From Budorcas taxicolor (Eukaryota; Chordata; Mammalia; Artiodactyla; Bovidae): DNA of 64,000 nt. Numbering within the stretch: position 1 is the first letter of the stretch; each line of letters begins with the position of its first letter. The notes below the pieces were generated by a model, which was given only the letters and a program-made list of their open reading frames with translations, had not been told where the DNA came from and ran no database searches. Shown here in pieces: positions 13,101 to 22,314 of the stretch. The position numbers were made by a program, and so were the translations under genes. Where the stretch lies: contig NC_068928.1 of the NCBI RefSeq assembly GCF_023091745.1, positions 14,092,001-14,156,000 of the forward strand, written 5' to 3'.

Positions 13101-16100
13101 AGGCAGCCCTGGAAGTTGCATCAAAACCTTTGGCAAAAGAACATCGCAACCAACAATCACATCACCACCACCATTGTGGGTCCTGCTACAGGGCTGACCT
13201 GCTTCTGCCCTGCTCACGATTCATCTCTTTCTGGCTCACTTTTATCATCTGTAGCTGGGTGAGTGATGTATGGCCTGGGCAAGTGAAGAGAGGCTGCATG
13301 AGACAAGTGACTCCAGATACAGTGATCATCATAAACACCTCAGCATTCTGGTTTGTTTCTCTGGATGACCACACAATTGTGCCAGATCAGATCACGTCAT
13401 GCACTTAACTTTTTCAGGACAGAGCAGGGTGGAGAGAGTCAGGACTCACCTACACTCATCAGCGGGGAGCAGATTCGCCGACAGCCATCCTGGATGCACT
13501 CTTTTCCTCTCCCACAATCCCTGTCTTCACTGCACTCGATGCTACAGATGGCTGATGAGCAGAAATATGTGGTTAAAAGCTCTTCTCTTACAATCTCAGA
13601 ATAAATACTTCAAATGCCTTTACAGTATCATTCAAAAACCATCAACTCCCTAGAACTACATCTATCTACTTATGTGCAAAAACCTATATGATACAACAAA
13701 GAAAAAAAAATTAACTATCTCATAAATGCAGAGAGATGCCATGTTCTTGGATGAAAAGATACGGTGTTTTAAAGATATCATTTTCTTTCCCAAACTGAAA
13801 TTTAATACAGTGCCAGTCAAAATTGTAAAGGCTAAATATCTTAATGAATTAAAAATGTGCAATCACTAACACATCCATACACACGGACAGAGTAAGTGTG
13901 GAATGACCAACAGTGATGTTTCTCTGGGTAATGGTGGTTTCTATAGCTTTGGTTGTGGAGTCTTGCTTTCCAACCTAGATATATATTTGGGGGGGTGGTG
14001 GTAAAGCGACTGATGCTTTTGAACTGTGGTGTTGGAGAAGACTCTTGAGAGTCCCTTGGACTGCAAGGAGATCCAACCAGTCCATCCTAAAGGAGACCAG
14101 TCCTGGGTGTTCTTTGGAAGGACTGATGCTGAAGCTGTAACTCCAACACTTTGGCCACCACATGTGAAGAGTTAACTCATAGGAAAAGACCTTGACGCTG
14201 GGGGGACTGGGGGCAGGAGGAGAAGGGGACAACAGAGAATGAGATAGTTGGATGGCATCGCTGACTCGATGGACATGAGTTTGTGTAAACTCTGGGAGTT
14301 GGTGATGGACAGGGAGGCCTGGCATGCTGCTATTCACCGGGTCACAAAGAGTCAGACATGACTGAGCAAATGAACTGAACTGAAAATGACTGTGCTGGAA
14401 AAAATTGAGAAGGACTGAATGCAATGGTACCATGATGAAGGAGTTCAAAGAACACCCCATCCTTTGAATGTTTTATGTTGAAAACATTCAAAACTGTAGT
14501 CAAGATAAATTACTATTGAACATTTGTTGAAAGGTTGGGAAGGACCAAGTGCATAGTCCTTTTAATCCCAGGACATCGGGCAGGGCGCTCAGCCTTACTT
14601 GCTTGCGGGGCTGGTGAGCACACGTGGCCACAGCCATTGCTGACGCACTTCTCTCCTGCCGCGCAGTCCCGGTCTTCTCGGCACTGCTCCTCACAGACAC
14701 CTTCACGGTCAGAAAAGACTGGGTTGAGACACTTAAATACCGTGAATATTTATGTTGTAAATGACCATGACCTAATAACATCAGGATGCACTTTGATCTA
14801 GGTCTTCATTGTTTAAACATGAACTCACAGAGAAACTCATCTGACCCTTCCATCAAATAATATCTGAAGGATTTGCAGGAATATTTGGATTTCAATTCAG
14901 AGACATTTCCTTTTAAAGCACATGTCCTTTTTGCTATACAACTCAGTGAAATTAACCTTGAATACAGAGTAGAGCCCCTAAAGGTCAAGAAATTACTTCA
15001 GATGAGAATTTATTGGATTCAGATTCCTCAAAAAGTCTCAGTGTGGCTCTTTGATACTCCTGGAGACAGAGTTTAAAGACGGAGGCAACCCTGGAAGCTG
15101 ATCAAAGACTTGGGCAAAAGAATAACACCTCCACCACGAGTATATCACCACCACCAAGAGAATTCTCACTGTGGTTCCTGCCACAGGGTTGACCTGCCTC
15201 TGCCATCACATTATGAATCTCTTCCAATCTCACTTTTATACTCTGTAAATGGAGGTTGTCTGGTGTTGTGGTTTGAGCAAGTAAAGAGAGGCTAGTAGAT
15301 GCTGCTGCTGCTGCTGCTGCTGCTAAGTCACTTCAGTCGTGTCCGACTCTGTGCGACCCCATTGACGGCAGCCCGCCAGGCTCCCCCGTCCCTGGGATTC
15401 TCCAGGCAAGAACACTGGAGTGGGTTGCCATTTGCTTCTCCAATGCATGAAAGTGAAAAGTGAAAGTGAAGTCGCTCAGTCATCTGACTCTTAGTGACCC
15501 ATGGACTGCAGCCCACCAGGCTCCTCCATCCATGGGATTTTCCAGGCAAGAGTACTGGAGTGGGCTGCCATTGCCTTCTCTGGCTAGTAGATGAGTGACT
15601 CCCAAATGTGGCCGATGATAACAAGCATCTTTAAAATGAACTACGGATAGTAGGACCTCTTCAGGCCTAATTACTCAGCTTCTCCAGGGTTGAGCCTATA
15701 CTTGTATATTTTAATGAGGGCTCCAGCTGATGCTGATGCTGAGATGGACTAGAGATTCTTCCAGAGCCAGTATGTCTGACATTTTAGGATTTAATCAGCT
15801 TTTACCAATTTGTGGAGGAAAACTGGGGACCACAACTCTTCGTCAATATCCAACCATTCATTCATTTGCTCATGGTTCATTTACTCATTCATTCATTCCC
15901 TTGTTTCTAATTCATTAACTTATTCTAAGAAAAATATCAACTCTGTGTAAGGAACAGGACTAGATGTTTCAGGAAATTGGGACGTTTAGTTTTCATATCA
16001 ACAGGGCAGATTAAAACTAGGATGGGAAATCAAGTTTTCTCTGAAATAGCCACAGTTCACAACACTATGCATCTTTAATAATAAGTGACACGAGAAAGGG

Positions 16101-19100
16101 ACTGCAAAGACTAGATAGGAGTGGTTTAGTGATTACTGTGCTAGAGAATTAGCTGGGATTTGAACTCACAAATACAGTCACGCACATTGACAAAGACCAT
16201 CCAATGGGGAAAGAATGGTCTTTTTAGTAAATGGTGCTGAGAAAATGGACATCCACATGCAAAAGAATAAATTGGGATTACTGCCTCAAATCATATGTAT
16301 ACATACATACACACCTATAGTATGCGCTTCCCTGGTGGCTCAGACAGTGAAGAGTCTACCTGCAATTTGAGAGACCTGGACTCAATCCCTGGGTCAGGAA
16401 GATCCCCTGGAGAAGGGAATGGCTACGCATTGCAGTATTCTTGCCTGGAGAAGTCCATGGACAGAGGAGCCTGTTGGACTATAGTCCATGGGGTCGCAGG
16501 GAGTTAGACACGACTGAGTGAGTACAGTATACACACACATGTACAAAAATTCACTCAAAATGGATCAAAGACCTAAATGTAAAGGTTAAACTATAAAGCT
16601 CGTAGGAGGAAACATAGGTATAAATCTTTGTGACCTTGGATTGGGCAATGGTTTCTTAAATATGACACCCTAAACAAAAGCAAAAAAAGAGGCATATAAG
16701 TTGGTCCTCAAAAAATTAAAATCTCTTGTGCATTAAAGAACACTGTCAAGAAAATGGAAAGAAAATTCACAGAGTGGGAGAAAATATTTGCAAATCATAT
16801 GTCTGATAAGGGTCAAATGTCTAAAGCATGCTTCTAAGGTGTCTCAGTGGTGAACGATTTGACTGCAGCGCAGGAGACATGGGTTGGTTCCCTGGGTTAG
16901 GAAGATCCCCTGGAGAAGGAAATGGCAATCCACCCTAGTATTCTTGCCTGGGAAATCCCATGAACAGCGGAGCCTGGTGGGCTATAGTCCATGAGGTTGC
17001 AAAAGGGTCAGACACATCTTAGCAACCAAACAATGACAACAATCCAGAATATATAATGAATTCCTACAATTCAGCAAGAAAAGGACAAACCCTCCCATCT
17101 TGCAAAGGGAGGGCTTGATTAGACATTTCTTGAACAGATTACATACAAATGAACATTAAGCATATGAAAAAGCACCCAATATCATTAATCACATTAATCA
17201 CTAGCAAAATGCACATTGAAACCACAATGAGGTATCACAGTAAGATATCCCACAATCACTATGATGGCTATAATTAATAGTCAGGTGTCAACAAGTGTTG
17301 GAAAGGATGTGGGAGGGTTGAGAACTCTCACAGATTGATATTGGGTAAACTGGTACAGGCTCTGTGGAAAAGAGAGCTTGGCAGTTCCTCAAGAAATTAA
17401 TCATAGACTTGCCACATGACTCAGCAACTCTACTCCTTGCAAATCCACCCAAGGGAACTGAAAGCATGTTCACACAAAAATTTATACACAAATGCTCAAG
17501 GCAGCATAACTTGCTTACTAGCCACAAAGTAGAAATAACACAAATGTCCATCAACTGATGAATGTATAAATCACACCTGGTAGAGCTATACGATCCAGCC
17601 ATAAAAAGGAATGGAGTACTGATATATGCTAAATTTAGATAAAATTTGAAAATGTTGAAGAAACCAGACACAAAAGCCCACATTGTTATATAATTTCCTT
17701 TACATGAAATATCTAGAATAGAAAAATGCTTCGCAGATGGAAAGTGGATTAGAAGGGGGTGGGGGTGGGGAGGAAAGAACAGGGAGTTTGACAATGGGTA
17801 TGGGTTTTCTTTAGGGGGTGATGAATGGTCTGCAATTAGATGGTGATGGCTGTACAACATTGTGAATATATTAAAAACCACTGAGTGGTACAGCTTAAAA
17901 TGGTAAATTTTATCTCAGTAAACACACACAAGCAAACACAGAGCTTGAGACCTCAGAGAGCCTGATTTAATTGGTCCAGTCGAGGGTCTTGGCTTTTTAA
18001 TACACTTCCGGGGTGATTCTAAAGTATTGGCAGAGCCTCTTCCTACCCAAAATGTGGTCTGTAGGCCAGTGTCATCAGCATCACTTAGAAGCTTGTTAAG
18101 AATGCAGAATTTTGGACCCCATCCCAGACCTGAATCACAGTCTGCAGTTTAACCAGATCCTTGGGTAATTCCTGTCATATTAAAGTTTGAGAACTACTGC
18201 CCTAGTCTAGAAGAACTGAGTGTGTCCATTATGTTTATGATGGAAATAGTACACTGGGGCTTTCAAGGATTAAGGAGATTTCCACAGTCTGGGGTTGAGG
18301 AGGTTGTCACATAAGAGAATATATTTACATTTTGAGGAAATCAATCTCCTGATTAGAGCTGCACTTTGGGAAGAACAATCTCACATTCAAGCGTAGAGTT
18401 GGCTGGAATTCAACACACATGTGTTTTAGAGGAGAAAGAGTTCCAAGAGTATTGCAAGGGTCCAGGTATGTAACTAGGGTGGTGGCAATCAGATTGCAAA
18501 GGCTATAAGAGAAACTGTGAAAGAAGCTTTGACAAAGTCTGGTCATTGCTTATATGGGGGGAGCAAGATAGCCAGAGAAATCATCTTTGGCTGTGGAAGT
18601 GTAGGAAAAGAAAGCCAAAAGCACAGAAAAGGAAGAGCAAAGACAGAAGCCATGGAAGACAGATTCAGATGGAAAAATCATGAACAATGTCAGATTCTGC
18701 AGAAATACCAAGGAGGTTGACTATCGAAAAAAATTATTAGATTGTCAACCAGGAAGAAATTGATGCTTTGGGAGAGTGAAGTCGGGGGATAATTGTTGGA
18801 GGGGGGATGTTGGTGGTGATTGTAGTGGTGGTGGTGGTTGAAGCGATATTAGAAGGGCTCAGGTGTGATTGGTAACTGTCAAGAAAGACAGAAAACAGAA
18901 GTGGGTTCAGAAGCATGTTTCTCAACAATGCAGAAATGTATTTGTTTGTAGGTAGGAGCAAATGGAGAGAAGAGGGTAGAGATACCGGGAACATACCCAG
19001 AAGCTGATGGAACAGAGACAGAGGAGGAGGTGAGGGCAGTGCAAATGGAGAGCTGGCCTCTGGAGAAAGGGAGAGAGGAGGTCGGCAGACACAGAGCGAT

Positions 19101-19335
19101 GCTGGCATGGGGACTCGTGGGGAAAATCAAAGTGTGCCTCGGTGTCTCCTCATGTGGACTGTTCTCCATGTTTACCCATCCCCGCTCCACCCCCTCTTTA
19201 GACTGCACAGGAGTGCTAGATTTTCCCCTTTCTGACTCTCTTGTTCTGAAAGGTGGGACGAGACTTACCAATTGCCTGGAGTCTTGTGTTGAGGGTGAGG
19301 AGAATGGCCAGGAGGAAGAGGCTGCCCAGCTTCAT
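7008..19335 (-). CDS. Secreted multi-module WAP-related protein, Wfdc21/Wdnm1-like family (five modules)
   Basis: Join, 5' to 3' on the minus strand: exon 1 19335-19269, A1 14700-14599, B1 13551-13450, A2 12566-12465, B2 8131-8030, A3 7109-7008. Exon 1 codes a 22-residue leader beginning MKLGSLFLLAILLTL. Each later exon is 102 bp, phase 1-1, with AG acceptor and GT donor, and codes 34 residues with cysteine spacing C-x3-C-x5-C-x5-C-x4-C-x3-C. That spacing and the MKLG leader match mouse Wfdc21 (Wdnm1-like) as I remember it. All exons join in frame without a stop, giving about 192 residues before an unseen terminal exon. The product should be a small extracellular cysteine-rich protein. Compared with a canonical eight-cysteine WAP domain, the first and sixth cysteines are missing, so protease inhibition is doubtful. 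Exon use is inferred; isoforms with fewer modules are possible. Confidence 0.62.
8030..8131 (-). CDS. WAP-related exon B2
   Basis: Acceptor ...gctcatcag precedes 8131 and donor GTGAGT follows 8030. It codes ICSIEC, SEDRDC, KECIQDGC and RRIC with all six cysteines. It differs from exon B1 by one base over 102. Reading through the donor meets TGA within four codons, so intron retention would end the protein here. Confidence 0.72.
8235..8990 (+). mobile_element. Old L1 fragment
   Basis: Text such as atgttcatggataaaaagat, and the following adenine-rich sequence resembling L1 ORF2 (tttgtcacaaaaatagacaagc), mark a decayed L1 piece. A shorter version (13660-13825) sits at the same place beside exon B1, so it predates the tandem duplication. 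Confidence 0.6.
9003..9310 (-). repeat. Duplicated intron block X (left arm copy)
   Basis: Read on the minus strand this block matches plus-strand 35160-35470 closely (shared ttttggagtttgaggggata and gttgtctatgtgttttaa). It lies between an A exon and a B exon in both genes, which fixes the ancestral order A - X - B. The open frame over it is not credible as coding. Confidence 0.72.
9340..10262. repeat. Tandem duplication block, copy 2 (non-coding)
   Basis: Second copy of the block described at 5441-6850. It shares atatcaggaaggacaaagg, the aaagctttctaaatgcaga stretch and the aaaatgtgcattcactaaca run, and is cut by a BovB insertion at its right end. Confidence 0.75.
10263..11034 (+). mobile_element. 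BovB 3' fragment
   Basis: Starts at the RT catalytic box region (gcagatgacaccacccttat) and continues to the BovB 3' end near 11030 (cgactgagtgactgaactga). Frames at 10271-10489 and 10425-10670 are its broken ORF. Confidence 0.9.
11040..12250. repeat. Tandem duplication block, copy 3 (non-coding)
   Basis: Third copy of the block, about 1.0 kb without its SINE at 11283-11560. Its right end (atagatatgtatttggggg) is followed by the A2 exon flank, as copy 1 is followed by A3. Confidence 0.75.
11283..11560 (+). mobile_element. Bov-A2 SINE
   Basis: Two related monomer parts in tandem: agagaaggcaatggcacccc ... ggctgcagttcatggtgtcg and then gaaatggcagcccactccag ... atggggtcacacagagttgg, followed by an agc microsatellite at 11550-11567. 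Confidence 0.9.
12465..12566 (-). CDS. WAP-related exon A2
   Basis: Acceptor ...gaccgtgaag precedes 12566 and donor GTAAGG follows 12465. It codes VCEEQC, REDRDC, GEKCVGNGC and GHVC. It differs from A1 at one base and lies 2.13 kb from A1 and 5.46 kb from A3, which matches the repeat period of the left arm. Confidence 0.74.
13450..13551 (-). CDS. WAP-related exon B1
   Basis: Acceptor ...gctcatcag precedes 13551 and donor GTGAGT follows 13450. It is a six-cysteine module with ICSIEC, SEDRDC, KECIQDGC and RRIC. Phase 1 at both ends lets it join A1 and A2 in frame. Confidence 0.74.
13826..13998. repeat. Tandem duplication block, partial copy 4
   Basis: Only the end of the block remains (aaggctaaatatcttaatga to tagatatatatttggggggg), fused directly to the B1-side sequence at about 13826 and cut by an ART2A insert at 13999. 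The fusion is a deletion or unequal-crossover junction. Confidence 0.65.
13999..14385 (+). mobile_element. ART2A-like BovB 3' fragment
   Basis: From gatgcttttgaactgtggtg to the typical end ctgagcaaatgaactgaact. It is 5' truncated and carries no intact ORF. Confidence 0.9.
14599..14700 (-). CDS. WAP-related exon A1
   Basis: First module after the signal exon of the minus-strand gene. Acceptor ...gaccgtgaag precedes 14700 and donor GTAAGG follows 14599. It codes VCEEQC, REDRDC, GEKCVSNGC and GHVC. Its exon and downstream side are almost identical to A2, but its upstream intron side is closer to the right-arm exon A4, so it looks like a recombinant copy. Confidence 0.74.
15299..15585 (-). mobile_element. 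Bov-A2 SINE with CTG microsatellite
   Basis: Starts with (gct)n at 15301-15324, then taagtcacttcagtcgtgtc, two tandem monomer parts, and ends with the complement of the agagaaggcaatgg start. Confidence 0.9.
15655..15780. repeat. MER5-like DNA-transposon relic
   Basis: Wording such as ttactcagcttctccagggt and the mirrored text in the right arm at 33940-34060 resemble the hAT-type MER5 family. It was present before the inverted duplication. Confidence 0.45.
16325..16530 (+). mobile_element. Bov-tA SINE
   Basis: Canonical start cttccctggtggctcagaca and body (caatccctgggtcaggaaga) to ttagacacgactgagtgagt. It is absent from the right arm at the equivalent place, so it inserted after the inverted duplication. 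Confidence 0.92.
16830..17035 (+). mobile_element. Bov-tA SINE, diverged
   Basis: cttctaaggtgtctcagtgg start with the ggaagatcccctggagaagg and gggctatagtccatgaggtt blocks. It is also missing from the right arm. Confidence 0.85.
17955..18205 (+). repeat. MER5A-like DNA-transposon relic
   Basis: Contains agcatcacttagaagcttgt, accccatcccagacctgaat and a terminal aaagtttgagaactactgcc, typical of MER5A. The mirrored copy is at 29905-30110. Confidence 0.65.
18210..19268. other. Intron 1 5' part of minus-strand WAP gene; no exon seen
   Basis: This stretch has a clear mirrored copy at 28571-29900. No six-cysteine module, and no acceptor-donor pair of the family type, could be found in it. It contains a (gtggtg)n run around 18808-18840. 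Confidence 0.5.
19269..19335 (-). CDS. Signal-peptide exon 1 of minus-strand WAP-related gene
   Basis: ATG at 19335-19333 opens a hydrophobic leader (MKLGSLFLLAILLTL, then NTRLQA) of 22 codons plus one base; the donor GTAAGT follows 19269. A small residue before the predicted cleavage site (LQA) fits signal peptidase I. It differs little from exon 1 of the plus-strand twin. The start is chosen because it is the first ATG after the TATA box and is in phase with the module exons. Confidence 0.82.
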
Positions 19336-19391
19336 GTTGCTAATTGAGGACATCGTGTGCAGACGATGCAGCAAGGCCCAGGCAGCCGAGA

Positions 19392-19397
19392 TTTATA
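19392..19397 (-). promoter_or_regulatory. TATA box of minus-strand WAP-related gene
   Basis: GTATAAATCTC on the minus strand, about 57 bases before the ATG. The same TATAAATCTC word is kept at 28442-28451 in the inverted twin promoter. Confidence 0.75.
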
Positions 19398-19711
19398 CGC
19401 TGCTGGACAGACATCCTGGCCTGCGTTCAAGGCCACCATCAGCATTTAGGAAACTTGAAACTTGGACCTCTGCCAAGCAGCTGACTTTTCTGGAAAAAAA
19501 AGAACCAAAAAAAAAAAAAAAAAAACCCTCACAAACTCTATGTGGTGTTGGGCAATGTTTGTTTTCCAAGCAAGTTCTTTGAGACATGTTTCTTACTGTA
19601 ATTAAAAAAAAAAATCTATCAGATGAGAAAGCAAGAGATGTGAGGGTGGGTGAAGAAGACAGTGATAGAAGATAGATGAATATAGATAGACAGATATATA
19701 GAAGCCATGCC

Positions 19712-19915
19712 GTGCCAAGTGGCTTCAGTTGTGAGCAACTCTTTGCTGCCCCATGGACTGTAGCCCGCCAGGCTCCTCTGTCCATGGGATTCTCCAGGCG
19801 AGAATACTGGAGTGGATTGCCATTTTCTCCTCCAGGAGATCGTCCCAATGCAGGGATGGAACCAGAGTCTCATGCACTGCAGGCAGATTCTTTAGCCTAT
19901 GAGCCACCATGGAAG
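19712..19915 (-). mobile_element. Bov-tA SINE
   Basis: Reverse SINE with actgtagcccgccaggctcc and tccatgggattctccaggcg, ending in the complement of gcttccatggtggctca. Confidence 0.9.
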
Positions 19916-20497
19916 CTCATAGATAGAAGAGGTAACTCAACAACCTCTGTGTGCAAAGTGCTTTCCTCTTTAAGCATCACAACTGAGGTACCACAAGGTT
20001 AAATAGCTTGCTTGAGGTTACAGAGCTGCTAAATGGGGCTCAGACTCAGATATTACTTGCTTCATATTTCCTGGCTCCTTTCCTATAACTCTCTGTCTCT
20101 ACATCAGCACCTGGGTCTAAATATTGTATTGCATCGTATGATACTGTTAAGGGACCCATCTTTCTCCTTCTTCCCTAAAGGTGGTGCTGAATATTTGTGC
20201 ATCTGTATGCTTGTAGATGTATGTGGATGTGGATTGATAGATGCATGAGAGTGCAGAAAGCTTCTGGAACAATAACCTCTCAAGTAGTACCAGCACTCCC
20301 TTCCTGTTAGGAATAACAGAGTGAGTTGGGGGATTTAGGTACTCAAGAGGTCTTTAGTGTCAGCTGAAATAAGACTAAGGTAAGGAGAATACATTGACAT
20401 ATTACTTGTACAATTAACAATGAATGATGGAAGAAAGAAAACCTCCCTAAAATACGGAGACTAGATTGGAGAGTTGCAGGACTAGTGTCAGGAAGTG

Positions 20498-20955
20498 CTG
20501 TTCAGTTCAGTTCAGTCGCTCAGTCGTGTCCGTCTCTTTGCGACCTCGTGAATCGCAGCACGCCAGGCCTCCCTGTCCATCACCAACTCCCGGAGTTCAC
20601 TCAGACTCACTTCCATCGAGGTGGTGATGCCATCCAGCCATCTCATCCTCTGTCGTCCCCTTCTCCTCCTGCCCCCAATCCCTCCCAGCATCAGAGTCTT
20701 TTCCAATGAGTCAACTCTTCGCATGAGGTGGCCAAAGTACAGGAGTTTCATCAGTCCTTCCAAAAAACACCCAAGGCTGATCTCCTTCAGAACGGACTGG
20801 TTGGATCTCCTTGCAGATCCAACTCTTGAGAAGACTCTCAAGAGTCTTCTCCAACACCACAGTTCAAAAGCATCAATTCTTTGGCGCTCAGCCTTCTTCA
20901 CAGTCCAACTCTCACATCCATACATGACCACTGGAAAAATCATAGCCTTGAAGTG
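20498..20955 (-). mobile_element. ART2A-like BovB 3' fragment with target duplication
   Basis: Begins ttcagttcagttcagtcgct and ends in the complement of tggtttttccagtggtcatg. The flanks share gaagtgctg(tt) (about 20493 and 20951), a target-site duplication. A truncated copy at the same site in the right arm (26283-26603) shows the insertion is older than the inverted duplication. Confidence 0.85.
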
Positions 20956-21694
20956 CTGTTAGGAGGGTTTATTAAATATATCATATTGCAATATAGAGAA
21001 ACATATCTATCCAATCTGTCTTCCATACCCCTGACTTTCCCTAAACTCTTTGATACTGTGTTTACCCTACAGGACTTAAGAATCCACCAATTAGTGCTCC
21101 TCGTGATGCTGGGAGAGAGACGAGCAGACCTGTCCCTGGATGCCAAGCCCTCTTTCTGCAGTCTCGGTGCCACTGAAAGGCATTTACTCTCTCTTCTCAC
21201 CTTCAAAAATTCAGAAGAAATAAAACTGGAATCCTTCTTGTGCAATCAGTGGAAAAAATAGCTGAGCCAAGTCTCATGCATAAACAAGTTTTGGCTCTCC
21301 CCTCTTGCCCCAGCTGTCCTGCACAGAAAGTACCACGGTGGGGTCAGAACTCCTCAGCTTTTGCTTTCTGTATCTGGGAAGATGAGACACAGGGGAGATG
21401 AAAACCCAGATGTTCATTCTAGTAAATCACGTGGTTGTAAATCAGTGCAAACTCCTCTCCGCTTTCAATTTCTCTTTCTAACCCCTTTAATACCTTGAAG
21501 TACCCTCACTCTGATCTCTGTCAAAAGCATCTATTGGCAAAACCTGCACTGTTGGAGACACTTATGGACTTTATGCTTCCCTGCACCAAAGTACCACCCA
21601 GCAGGGATGGGTTCCACCATAAATTCATGATCAACAGCTTCAACGATGCCCTGCAATTTTAGTACAATTTCAACACAAGCTCCCACTCTTCATA

Positions 21695-21900
21695 AAGTGA
21701 AGTGAAGTAAAAGTCACTCAGTCGTGTCCAACTCTTTGTGACCCCATGGACTATATAGTCCACGGAATTCTCCAGACCAGAATACTGGAGAGGGTAGCCT
21801 TTCCCTTCTCCAGGGGATCTTCCCAACCCAGGGATCGAACCCAGGTCTTCTGCATTGCAGGTGAATTGTTTACCAGCTGAGCCACGAGAGAAGCCCATAC
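21695..21900 (-). mobile_element. Bov-tA SINE
   Basis: agtgaagtaaaagtcactca and cagtcgtgtccaactctttg start, gggatcttcccaacccaggg body, end near aagcccatac. It is not present at the matching right-arm position (about 25560). Confidence 0.9.
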
Positions 21901-22314
21901 TTTATCAGGATTATTGAAAATCTTGTCCATGCTTCTCAAACCTCAGTCTCTTCCAGTCCTTCATACTCAGAAGTTGACCTTGACTCCTCCTTTACAGGAA
22001 AAAAATTTTAACTACTAAATCAATTTCTTTAAGAGATATAGGACACTTAGTAGCAAAGTGCCTCTGTTAAGATACCTTTTGGTGAACAATTTTCCCACCC
22101 CTACAGGGTGGATTTCTGTGGGTTCTGTGGGTGCAGCACCAAACTGATCATGATCCCATGAATTTGATCTTGCCTTCTCCAAGAAGGTCCACATCTCATC
22201 CCTGGGGGTAAGGATGCCTTGGGCACTCTGAGTCCTAGAGTTAGTGGCTGTTCCTTGTATCTGCCACCCTCGTACTCTTTAGAATTCTCTTTACTCCTGC
22301 TAGTCAATCCCTCA

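Larger units (their letters stand above)
16180..17935 (+). mobile_element. Old L1 3' region, left arm copy
   Basis: L1 ORF2/3' UTR-type sequence (gaccatccaatggggaaaga, aaatggatcaaagacctaaa, aaagacctaaatgtaaaggt) interrupted by two SINEs. The reverse-complement copy lies at about 30190-33545 in the right arm, so this L1 predates the inverted duplication. Confidence 0.8.
14386..22060. repeat. Left arm of a large inverted duplication
   Basis: Many ordered landmarks recur in reverse complement on the right: WAP exon A (14.6/34.8 kb), MER5-like (15.7/34.0), L1 (16.2-17.9/30.2-33.5), exon 1 (19.3/28.5), ART2A (20.5-20.95/26.3-26.6), and the stretch with gtgccactgaaaggcattta (about 21169) matching 26060-26080. 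Divergence is moderate and the arms carry different later insertions. Confidence 0.85.

Noticed and set aside
15301..15324. CTG repeat as a coding or regulatory repeat
   Set aside because: It is the microsatellite end of a Bov-A2 SINE.
17288..17881. 197-codon minus-strand frame
   Set aside because: It is antisense to an old L1 3' region and has no motif of its own.
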